Program-made: the position numbers and the translations under genes
Notes under the pieces: model-generated
What the model was told of the DNA's origin: nothing
Databases searched by the model: none
The model's input: the letters and a program-made list of their open reading frames with translations, nothing else
Shown: positions 1-6,591 of the stretch, in pieces
How positions within the stretch are numbered: position 1 is the stretch's first letter
Layout: the number at the start of each line of letters is the position of its first letter
Source of the DNA: PFJX01 sp037442845
GTDB lineage: Bacteria > Pseudomonadota > Gammaproteobacteria > Burkholderiales > Thiobacillaceae
Direction of reading: 5' to 3'
Assembly (NCBI GenBank): GCA_037442845.1
Contig: JBBIPL010000044.1
Span: forward strand, 1 to 17,976
DNA length: 17,976 bases

Positions 1-60
1 ATGCGTGAGGCCAGAATTCGCATCCACCCCAATATGGGCCTTCATCCCGAAGTACTTTTC
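1..60 (-). pseudogene. IS5-family transposase fragment, cut by window edge
   Basis: Read on the minus strand, this stretch encodes YFGMKAHIGVDANSGLTH, which resembles the conserved core of IS5-type (DDE, DUF4096/transposase_11) transposases; the second aspartate-containing motif, IGVDA, is typical. The frame runs off the left edge of the window. Going upstream, the same frame meets a TGA at 82-84, and the residues between that stop and the motif do not look like transposase. The piece is therefore probably a truncated or degenerate copy rather than an intact gene. Terminal inverted repeats cannot be seen. The bases between this piece and the neighbouring membrane-protein gene hold nothing I recognise. 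Confidence 0.55.
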
Positions 61-106
61 ACAACCGACCATTCGCCACTTTCAACACCCGATTCCGGCA
101 CACCTT

Positions 107-790
107 CTATTTGCCGTGCAGGACATCTCCCAGCGTGAGGCCGGCCAGGCGCTTGACGCCCCCAGCCAGGTAATAGAGCACGCCCAGCATGATCAGCGTG
201 GCGGGCACGGCGATCATGGGGTAGCTCAACAGGGTGAGCCGCCCGAGTTCCTCGTTGAAGGCGGCGGTGCCGGTCGGGCTGGTGACGATCCAGGTGGCGA
301 GCACGTAGTTCATCACCGCCGAGAAGGCGAAGGAGCCGGCCAGCATCCAGGTGGCGGCGCGCAGGCGAGCCTCGAACGCGGCCTGGTTGCCGCGCTCGGC
401 GAGGGCCGCGTCGATCCGCGCGGTGTCGAGCAGCATGGGGGTGTAGAGCAGCACGCGCACCAGCGGGTAGCGGCTGAGCGCCGAGCCGGCGACGATCAGG
501 CCCAGCACGCCGGGAACCGCCGCTTCCTTCACCGCCAGCCAGCGCGCGTCGAGTTCCAGCAGGCCGATGCCGCCGGTGAGCAGCAGGCTGACCACGCCCA
601 GGCCGGCGAACAGGCTGAACCTGCGGCTCTGCGCAAGTTCACGCAGCCCCCAGCCGATGGGAAAGGCCAGCGCCAGCAGCAGCGCGCCCGCCGCGCCCAG
701 GTACTCGGGCTTGGAGAGCTGCATGAGGATGAGCGAGGGGATAAGCAGGGTGACGGCAATTTCCAGCAAGGGAGAACGCGATTGAGTCAT
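107..790 (-). CDS. multi-pass inner-membrane protein, VC0807-like
   Basis: A 227-residue protein starting MTQSRSPLLE, with about six hydrophobic segments separated by short charged loops. The first segments cover roughly residues 8-25, 30-47 and 58-75; two more pairs lie in the C-terminal half. The architecture resembles the VC0807 family of small integral membrane proteins, distantly related to septation protein A (YciB). No catalytic motif is visible and no substrate can be named. The start at 790 is chosen because the longer in-frame extension is not hydrophobic and overlaps the tsaC-like gene. A 121-bp gap separates it from the upstream tsaC-like gene, so it may be expressed separately. 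The family assignment rests on overall look and is moderate. Confidence 0.6.
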   Translation of the reverse strand: MTQSRSPLLEIAVTLLIPSLILMQLSKPEYLGAAGALLLALAFPIGWGLRELAQSRRFSLFAGLGVVSLLLTGGIGLLELDARWLAVKEAAVPGVLGLIVAGSALSRYPLVRVLLYTPMLLDTARIDAALAERGNQAAFEARLRAATWMLAGSFAFSAVMNYVLATWIVTSPTGTAAFNEELGRLTLLSYPMIAVPATLIMLGVLYYLAGGVKRLAGLTLGDVLHGK

Positions 791-911
791 GGTGGGGCCT
801 TTTATCGAACTCTGGACAGAGAGACCGCAGTTTGCCGCGCAGGTTCTCGGCGATCCGTCGGAGGGTCTTGCGGCGGCAGGGTTGGACGGGCGACGCGGGC
901 AGGTCGAGAAC

Positions 912-1922
912 TCAGCCAAACCGGTGCGCCGCCCGCGCCAGGCGATCGCGCACCGCCAGCCAGTCCGGACTTTCCGGCGGCGCTTCGACCAGGATGAGGC
1001 CGTGACCGGCATTGTCCAGCCGGCGCAGGGTGGCGTAGAGGACGCGGGCGTAGCCGGCGGCATCCGCCGGCATGGGCTCGACATGGGCGCTCACGGGCAG
1101 GCCTGCGGCCTCGCCCAGGGCAAGGACCGTCACCCGCAGGCCACGCTGGAGCAGTTCGTTGGCCCTCGCCGCCAGCGCCCCGGCGGGCCACACCTCCAGG
1201 GGCGTGGCGGGGGCGTAGTGGCTGGCCAGGACGCCCGGCACGCGCGGGTGGTCGGCGCCGCCCGCGCGATCGGGCAGCATGAGCGGCTGTCCCAGCACCG
1301 CCTCCAGGCGGGCCGGGGAGACGCCGCCGGGGCGCAGCAGCACGGGCGCCTCGCCGAGCAGGCCGACGATGCTGGATTCCACCCCCACCGCACAGGGGCC
1401 GCCGTCCAGGATCAGGTCCACGGCGGCGCCCAGTTCGTCGCGCACGTGCGCCGCGGTGGTCGGGGAGACGCGGCCGAAGCGGTTGGCCGAGGGGGCCACC
1501 AGCGGACCGGCGGCGGCGAGCAGGGCCAGGGCCACGGGATGGGCGGGCACGCGCAGGGCGACGCTGTCCTGGCCGCCGGTGATGGCATCCGCCACCTCCG
1601 GGCGGCGCGGCAGCACCAGGGTGAGCGGCCCCGGCCAGAACGCGCGCGCCAGGCACCGGGCCGCCTCGGGCACCGTCCGCGCCCACTGCTCGAGGTCTTG
1701 GGCCTCGGCGAGATGGACGATGAGGGGATGCTCGGCGGGTCGGCCCTTGGCGGCGAACACGCGGGCGACGGCGACCGGGTTGCGGGCGCTGGCGCCGAGG
1801 CCGTACACCGTCTCGGTGGGGAAGGCGACCAGGCCGCCGGCTGCGAGGAGGGCGGCGGCGCGGGCGATGTTGTCCGGCGTGGCGGCGACCAGGCCGCCGG
1901 CGGCCGCTGCGGTGGAGGCCAT
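912..1922 (-). CDS. L-threonylcarbamoyladenylate synthase (Sua5/TsaC type, two-domain)
   Basis: A 336-residue protein of the YrdC/Sua5 family. This enzyme condenses threonine, bicarbonate and ATP into threonylcarbamoyl-AMP, the first step of t6A37 tRNA modification, in the cytosol. Visible signatures are PTETVYGLG at about residues 35-43, KGRPAEHPLIVHL at about 59-71, the SANRFGRVSPTTAAHV stretch, and LLRPGG near residue 200. The length and a C-terminal domain (about 215-336) opening with HPRVPGVLASHYAP mark the long Sua5 form rather than the short TsaC form. The start at 1922 is the ATG nearest the family's usual N-terminus, 23 bp downstream of sbtB. Its reaction consumes bicarbonate, so its place behind bicarbonate transporters may be more than chance, but that is inference. 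Read-through from sbtB is likely. Confidence 0.9.
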   Translation of the reverse strand: MASTAAAAGGLVAATPDNIARAAALLAAGGLVAFPTETVYGLGASARNPVAVARVFAAKGRPAEHPLIVHLAEAQDLEQWARTVPEAARCLARAFWPGPLTLVLPRRPEVADAITGGQDSVALRVPAHPVALALLAAAGPLVAPSANRFGRVSPTTAAHVRDELGAAVDLILDGGPCAVGVESSIVGLLGEAPVLLRPGGVSPARLEAVLGQPLMLPDRAGGADHPRVPGVLASHYAPATPLEVWPAGALAARANELLQRGLRVTVLALGEAAGLPVSAHVEPMPADAAGYARVLYATLRRLDNAGHGLILVEAPPESPDWLAVRDRLARAAHRFG

Positions 1923-1945
1923 GACGGCGGTTTTCCGCCCGCGGC

Positions 1946-2236
1946 TCAGTTCTGCAACCGCACCGGGCAGGTGAACATGAGCAGGCCGTAGTCCTTTTCG
2001 TACTGGGCCTGCAGCCGCTCGACGATGCGCGCGCACAGGTCCGGGTCGCCGACCACGTCGATGCGGATGTTGCCGCCGGCGCTCCACTTGCCGGTGCGCA
2101 GGCCGTGGGTGCCGCGTCCGCGCGCCTCGGTGATGGTGTAGCCCTTGGCGCCCAAGGCCATGATCTCGTCGATGAGCAAGTCCTCCAGGACCGCCTCGGA
2201 CAGGATGGTCAACAGCAGCATCTCTTGCGCGGACAT
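1946..2236 (-). CDS. sbtB: SbtB-like PII regulatory protein
   Basis: A 96-residue PII-like protein. In cyanobacteria SbtB trimers bind adenine nucleotides (including cAMP) and dock on SbtA to inhibit or stabilise bicarbonate uptake. The N-terminal strand (LLLTILSEAVLEDLLIDEI), a Gly/Arg-rich T-loop at about residues 38-55 (ARGRGTHG to KWSAGG), and a NIRIDVV strand fit the PII fold. Identification leans strongly on its position directly behind sbtA. The start at 2236 is chosen because a perfect AAGGAGG lies 9 bases upstream (2246-2252), inside the last codons of sbtA; the longer frame ignores this site. It lacks the C-terminal Cys-Gly-Pro-Glu-Gly-Cys redox loop found in some cyanobacterial SbtB proteins and simply ends VRLQN. 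The short spacing implies translational coupling with sbtA. Confidence 0.85.
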   Translation of the reverse strand: MSAQEMLLLTILSEAVLEDLLIDEIMALGAKGYTITEARGRGTHGLRTGKWSAGGNIRIDVVGDPDLCARIVERLQAQYEKDYGLLMFTCPVRLQN

Positions 2237-2241
2237 GGCGT

Positions 2242-3183
2242 TCAGCCTCCTTGGTGGATGAAACGGGCCATCCACAGATAGATCGGGATGCCCAGGAAGA
2301 TGTTGAAGGGGAAGGTCATGCCCAGCGAGGCGCCGATGGACAGGGCCGGGTTGGCCTCCGGCACGGCGATGCGCATGGCCGCCGGGGCGGCGATGTAGGA
2401 GGCGCTGGCGAACAGGGTGGCGAGCAGGAAGGTGCCGCCCACGGAGAAGCCCAGCATCCAGCCGGTGACCACCCCCAGGGTGGCGGAAAAGATCGGCATG
2501 AGCATGGCGAAGGCGGCGAGGAAGGCGCCGTACTCGCGCAGGGCAGCGATGCGCACGGACGCCACCAGGCCCATCTCCAGCAGGAACAGGGCCAGCACCC
2601 CCTTGAACAGGTCGAAAAAGAGCTTGTCCAGGGGCTTGATGCCTTCAGGACCGGCCAAGTACCCGATGACCAGGCCGCCGACCAGCAGGTAGATGCTCTT
2701 GCCGAAGAACACCTCGTGCAGCAGCTTGCCCCAGCGTACCGCGCCCTGACCGTGGCGCGCCAGGATCACGCCGATCACCAGGGCGGGCATTTCCAGCAGC
2801 ACCAGGAAGACGATGAGATAGCCCTCGAAATCGATCTGTTCCTGGCCCAGAAAGGTGATGCCCACGGAGAAGGTGACCACGCTCACCGAGCCGTAGTGGG
2901 CGGCGATGGAGGCCGAGTCGGCGCGGCTCAGGCGGCCCAGGTAGCGCAGCACGGGGAAGGCCACCAGGGGAATGAGGGCGCCCACCAGGACGATGACCAG
3001 GCCCGCGCCGAGCAGATCGCCGACATCGTGCTTGGCCAGCTCGACGCCGCCCTTGAGGCCGATGGCCAGCAGGATGAAGATGGACAGGGCCTCGTAGATG
3101 CTGCCGGGAATCTTCAGATCCGAGCGCAGCAGGCCCGCCGCCACGCCCAGCACGAAAAACAGCACCACCGGCTCGAAACTCAT
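2242..3183 (-). CDS. sbtA: SbtA sodium-dependent bicarbonate transporter
   Basis: A 313-residue, very hydrophobic protein with about ten membrane segments arranged as two similar halves, typical of the SbtA (DUF897) family of Na+/HCO3- symporters of the inner membrane. Family landmarks are the N-terminal PVVLFFVLGVAAGLLRSDL, SIYEALSIFILLAIGLKGG near residues 28-46, AHYGSVSVVTF near residues 95-105, and the closing ASASYIAAPAAMRIAVPEANP with LGMTFPFNI. It is shorter than the roughly 370-residue cyanobacterial protein, mainly because the central cytosolic loop is small. A GGAGGA ribosome site lies just upstream (about 3188-3193). sbtB follows after 5 bp. With SulP1 upstream and the carboxysome genes nearby, its role in raising cytosolic bicarbonate is well supported. 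Confidence 0.92.
   Translation of the reverse strand: MSFEPVVLFFVLGVAAGLLRSDLKIPGSIYEALSIFILLAIGLKGGVELAKHDVGDLLGAGLVIVLVGALIPLVAFPVLRYLGRLSRADSASIAAHYGSVSVVTFSVGITFLGQEQIDFEGYLIVFLVLLEMPALVIGVILARHGQGAVRWGKLLHEVFFGKSIYLLVGGLVIGYLAGPEGIKPLDKLFFDLFKGVLALFLLEMGLVASVRIAALREYGAFLAAFAMLMPIFSATLGVVTGWMLGFSVGGTFLLATLFASASYIAAPAAMRIAVPEANPALSIGASLGMTFPFNIFLGIPIYLWMARFIHQGG
2246..2252 (-). promoter_or_regulatory. strong Shine-Dalgarno for sbtB
   Basis: On the minus strand these bases read AAGGAGG, nine bases before the ATG at 2236. They lie partly within the terminal codons of sbtA, whose stop is at 2242-2244. This fixes the sbtB start and suggests coupled, stoichiometric expression of transporter and regulator. 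Confidence 0.8.
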
Positions 3184-3235
3184 CGCGTCCTCCCGCCGGA
3201 TACTGCCGGCAGCAGTTCATCCCCCTAGGAGATGC

Positions 3236-3538
3236 TCATTCGTCCTCGTCCAGCTCGGGGTCCCAGCCCCGCTCGCGGCCCCGGCGCATGGCCCAGTCGT
3301 AGAGTTCGGCATGGCGCGCACGCAGCTCGTCGGGCAAGCGGCTGGGCAGGTTGCCGTACTCGTCCCAGCGCTGGTTCACCTGCTCGAACAGGTGTTGCAT
3401 GCGCTGCAGATCCCAACCGGCGCAGTCCTCCTCGCGCGGCAGCAGGTCGAACAGCCAGGCGTCCAGCACGACGCGGCCCAGGGTGGTGATGCCGTGGGCG
3501 TCCTGGTTGAAGCCGGCGTAGGTCATCTTCTCGGCCAT
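3236..3538 (-). CDS. unknown 100-residue acidic-tailed protein
   Basis: I do not recognise this family. The 100-residue product starts MAEKMTYAGF and is soluble, with no signal peptide or membrane segment. It is rich in Trp, Asp, Glu and Arg, and ends in an acidic tail (DPELDEDE). Predicted helices cover most of the chain, with a PSRLPDELRARHAELYDWAM amphipathic helix near the C-terminus. It starts 2 bp after the protease gene stop, so the two are almost certainly co-translated; sbtA follows after a 52-bp gap. The start at 3538 is preferred because the longer frame only overlaps the protease gene in another phase. Context suggests an adaptor, inhibitor or substrate of the protease, or a transporter accessory factor, but nothing in the sequence decides this. 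Confidence 0.75.
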   Translation of the reverse strand: MAEKMTYAGFNQDAHGITTLGRVVLDAWLFDLLPREEDCAGWDLQRMQHLFEQVNQRWDEYGNLPSRLPDELRARHAELYDWAMRRGRERGWDPELDEDE

Positions 3539-3540
3539 GC

Positions 3541-4362
3541 TCACTCCACCCATTCGCGCAGATAGGCGTTGATCACGTCCAGCACCGCCTGGGCCTTGAT
3601 CACCAGGCCCAGGTCGATCATCTCCGAACCCATGACCATGGACGTGTTGTTGGCGGGCACCGGCACGGGCACCAGGTGGTTGGCCTCCTCGCGGAAGAAC
3701 ACCGCCGCCACCACGCCGGCGAACAGGAACTTGCCGCGCGCCAGGCCGGGGCGAGCGCCCTCGGGCTGGTAGATGAACACCGGGCTGCCGCTGGAGCCGG
3801 GATACACCGCCGCGTCGATGAGGAATTCGGCGCGCCCCTCGAAATCCAGGGCCATGGGGGTGGCCGTGGTGCCGCGGCGCAGGATGGGCAACAGGTTGAC
3901 CTGGTCCCACACGCCGCTGGGATAGCCCACGAACAGCACCTCCTCCAGGGCGTCGAGGCCGCGCAGGGCGGCGGCGTCCGGCGCTAGGCGGCTGTCGATG
4001 GGTTGGTAGTAGAGTTCCACACCCTGCTCACGCGCCGCCTGCTCCAGCGGCCGCATGGGGATGATGGCCAGGTCCACCTCGGGATCCGGGTGCATGAACC
4101 AGGCCTGGGGAAAATCCTCGATATTGAGCTGGAAACGCTGGCCGAAGGCCGGTTGCCCGTTCTGCTTCTGGGTGAACACCAGGCCGCCGCGGCGCACGCC
4201 ATCGACCAGGTGGCGGTTGGTGACGATGAAGGTGTGGGTGCCGCGCGGATGCGCGTGGCTCACCACGAAAGCGGTGCCCGAGCCCTCGCTGCCGTCCTCC
4301 AGCACCGTATCCACGCGGATGGTGTTGAACAGCAGCTTCTTGGTGAGGGAATTGATTTCCAC
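3541..4362 (-). CDS. cytosolic trypsin-like serine protease
   Basis: A 273-residue protein with the S1/trypsin-like peptidase fold. The likely triad is the His of TNRHLV (about residue 51), the Asp of VDLAIIP (about 97), and the Ser of GSSGSPV (about 195). A GSGTAFVV strand precedes the His, as in HtrA-like enzymes, but there is no PDZ domain. No signal peptide or membrane anchor is seen, so the enzyme should act in the cytosol. The start is GTG at 4362, seven bases after the SulP1 stop; no strong Shine-Dalgarno is visible, which suits translational coupling. The unknown 100-aa gene follows within 2 bp. A protease in a bicarbonate-transport gene train is unusual; processing or turnover of a transporter or regulator is a guess. 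Confidence 0.85.
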   Translation of the reverse strand: MEINSLTKKLLFNTIRVDTVLEDGSEGSGTAFVVSHAHPRGTHTFIVTNRHLVDGVRRGGLVFTQKQNGQPAFGQRFQLNIEDFPQAWFMHPDPEVDLAIIPMRPLEQAAREQGVELYYQPIDSRLAPDAAALRGLDALEEVLFVGYPSGVWDQVNLLPILRRGTTATPMALDFEGRAEFLIDAAVYPGSSGSPVFIYQPEGARPGLARGKFLFAGVVAAVFFREEANHLVPVPVPANNTSMVMGSEMIDLGLVIKAQAVLDVINAYLREWVE

Positions 4363-4369
4363 GGCGGTC

Positions 4370-6499
4370 TCAGGATTGTGTCGCGGGCTTCAGGGGGCAG
4401 AACAGGTCTTCTCCGGCGGCTTCGCCCAGGCGCTCGTAGATGGCGGAGATGGCCTGGTCCTCGGTGGCGAAGATGTTCTCCTGGCCCACCAGTTCGAACA
4501 GGCCGGTCTGCCGCATGACGTCGATCACCTGCTTCTTCAGGCCGGAGAACACCAGGGTGATGCCGGATGCGCGCAGGCGTTCGATGAGGTGATGCACCAC
4601 GGCCTCGCCGGAGGCGTCCATCTGGTTGATGGCGTCGCCGACGATGAGCACGTATTTCGCCTTGGGATGCTCCGCCAGGGCCTCCAGCACGGCATCCTCG
4701 AAGTAGGAAACGTTGGCGAAATACAGCGAGCCGTCATAGCGCATGGCCATGATGTGCTCGCTGGTGGGCAGGTCCGGGTTCACCTTGATGTCACGCAAAG
4801 TGCCATCTTTGTAGCGCCCGAGCAGGGCGACACGGGGCTTCATGGTGCGCAGCAGGAAGAGGACGATGGCCAGGCCGGCGCCGACCAGGATGCCGTTGTC
4901 CAGGTGGGGAGCGAAGAACAGGGTGGCGGCGAAGGTGACGATGGCCGCCGCGCCGTCGTGCTTGTGCGCCTTCCAGGCGTGCTTGATGGCCTCGACGTTG
5001 ACCAGGCCGCCCACCGCCATGACGATGATGGCCGCCAGCACCGCCTGCGGCAGGTGATAGAGCAGCGGCGTCAGGAACAGCAGGGTCAGCCCCACCACCA
5101 GGGCGGTGAATACCGCGGACAGGCCGGAGGTGGCGCCCATGCTGGCGTTCACCGCGGTGCGCGAGAAGGAGCCGGAGGACGGATAGGCCTGCGAGAAGCT
5201 GCCGACGATGTTGCCGATTCCCTGGCCGATCAGTTCCTGGTTCGGATCCAGGCGCTGGCGGGTCTTCGCCGCCACCGCCTTGGCGACGGAAATGGCTTCC
5301 ATGAAGCCTACCAGCGAGATCACCAGGGCCGCCGAAAGCATCACGCCGAACTTGTCCATATCCAGGGCGGGCATGGCGATGGAGGGCAGCCCCTCGGGGA
5401 TGGCGCCCACTACTTCGCCGCCGCCCACCAGCTTGAAGTCCCCCTTGGCGATCTTGCCGATGCGATAGGTGGCGTCCTCCACCTGCACGCCCGGCGGCAC
5501 CGCCCCCGCCAGATAGATCGCCGTGGTCTTGCCATCACCGTCGACCACGCGCACCACCGGAATCTGGCGCAGGGACTTGCGCAGGGAAGCCGCCGACGCT
5601 TCGGCCTCTTGCACCGTCAGCCGCATCAGGTCGGCCTCGGCGCGCAGCGAGACGATCAGGGCACTGCCGTGCTCGTCGGCCTTTTCCGCCTGCAGCAGTT
5701 TCGTGTTGATTTGCGCCAGCTCGCCGCGCAGGCGGGCGAGTTCGGCGTCGGCGGCGACCACCTTTTCCACCTGGGCGCGCAACAGGGGATCGCGCAGATG
5801 TTCCAGACTGCCGGCGGCATTCTTCTCGAAGCCGATGGCCCAGGCCAGCAGCGTGCTCAACACCACGGCGATGAGCACGCCGGGCAGTTTGGGGGCGTAT
5901 TTCTTCAGGGCCCACATCAATGCCATGGCGCCCACGCCCATGGCCAGGGTGGGCAGGTGCGTATCGCCGACCTGCCTGAACACGCCGACGATGTCGTTCA
6001 TGAACGACTCGCTGCGCGGCATCGACACGCCAAGGATCTTCGACAACTGCGACAGGGCGATGATGATGGCGGCCGCGTTGGTGAAACCGACGATGACCGG
6101 GTGCGACAGGAAGTTGACGATGACGCCCAGCTTGAACACCCCCAGGGCCAGCTGGATGAGGCCCACCAGCAGGGTCATCATGATCGCCAGGGCGATGAAC
6201 TCATCGCTGCCGGGCGCCGCCAGGGTGGCCAGGGCGGAGGCGGTCAGCAGGGACACCACCGCGACGGGGCCCGTGGCCAGCTGATTGGAGGAGCCCCACA
6301 TGGAGGCGATCACCACCGGCAGGAAGGCGGCGTACAAACCGTAGTAGGCGGGCAACCCCGCCAGCTGGGCGTAAGCCATCGACTGAGGGATCAGCACCAG
6401 CGCGACGGTGAGGCCGGCTATGAAGTTGACCTTGACATCGCCGGCGGACATCGGAAACCAGCGCAGGAAGGGAAGGAAGCGGACCAGTTTTTCGTTCAT
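4370..6499 (-). CDS. SulP-family anion (probable bicarbonate) transporter 1
   Basis: A 709-residue SulP/SLC26 transporter. The membrane domain begins FLPFLRWFPMSAG and shows the signature PQSMAYAQLAGLPAYYGLYA near residues 38-57, GFTNAAAIII near 138-147, and SSGSFSRTAVNASMGATSG near 441-459. A C-terminal cytosolic STAS domain (about 580-690) carries the QMDASGE motif. Family members move bicarbonate (BicA), sulfate or dicarboxylates; neighbours point to bicarbonate. Residues about 226-362 form an insertion absent from BicA-sized proteins: a Glu/Ala/Leu/Arg-rich stretch likely to be a coiled coil (about 240-312), then a small beta-rich part ending in GGGEVVGAIPEG. The second SulP in this window has the same insertion. 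The protease gene follows after 7 bp. It diverges from the LCIB-like gene across a 92-bp promoter region. Confidence 0.92.
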   Translation of the reverse strand: MNEKLVRFLPFLRWFPMSAGDVKVNFIAGLTVALVLIPQSMAYAQLAGLPAYYGLYAAFLPVVIASMWGSSNQLATGPVAVVSLLTASALATLAAPGSDEFIALAIMMTLLVGLIQLALGVFKLGVIVNFLSHPVIVGFTNAAAIIIALSQLSKILGVSMPRSESFMNDIVGVFRQVGDTHLPTLAMGVGAMALMWALKKYAPKLPGVLIAVVLSTLLAWAIGFEKNAAGSLEHLRDPLLRAQVEKVVAADAELARLRGELAQINTKLLQAEKADEHGSALIVSLRAEADLMRLTVQEAEASAASLRKSLRQIPVVRVVDGDGKTTAIYLAGAVPPGVQVEDATYRIGKIAKGDFKLVGGGEVVGAIPEGLPSIAMPALDMDKFGVMLSAALVISLVGFMEAISVAKAVAAKTRQRLDPNQELIGQGIGNIVGSFSQAYPSSGSFSRTAVNASMGATSGLSAVFTALVVGLTLLFLTPLLYHLPQAVLAAIIVMAVGGLVNVEAIKHAWKAHKHDGAAAIVTFAATLFFAPHLDNGILVGAGLAIVLFLLRTMKPRVALLGRYKDGTLRDIKVNPDLPTSEHIMAMRYDGSLYFANVSYFEDAVLEALAEHPKAKYVLIVGDAINQMDASGEAVVHHLIERLRASGITLVFSGLKKQVIDVMRQTGLFELVGQENIFATEDQAISAIYERLGEAAGEDLFCPLKPATQS

Positions 6500-6541
6500 C
6501 GTCGATGCAGGCCGGTGCGTTCCCGGCCAGCCTTATCTTCT

Positions 6542-6559
6542 TATCAGGAAAGCCTGATA
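6542..6559. promoter_or_regulatory. palindromic operator candidate between SulP1 and LCIB-like genes
   Basis: TATCAGGAAAGCCTGATA is a perfect inverted repeat with 7-bp arms and a 4-bp spacer. It sits in the 92-bp divergent intergenic region (6500-6591). A consensus TATAAT for the minus strand lies immediately beside it at 6559-6564, and TATTAT for the plus strand overlaps at 6558-6563. No good -35 box is visible for either. The position suggests a protein-binding site controlling one or both genes; the regulator is unknown. Confidence 0.5.
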
Positions 6560-6591
6560 TTATACATGGTGCCCCTCCGCCCCGCACCATC

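Noticed and set aside
5..1991. Long plus-strand open frames across the left end
   Set aside because: They are shadows of the membrane-protein and tsaC-like genes; composition is Gly/Arg/Gln/His-rich and no family is recognisable.
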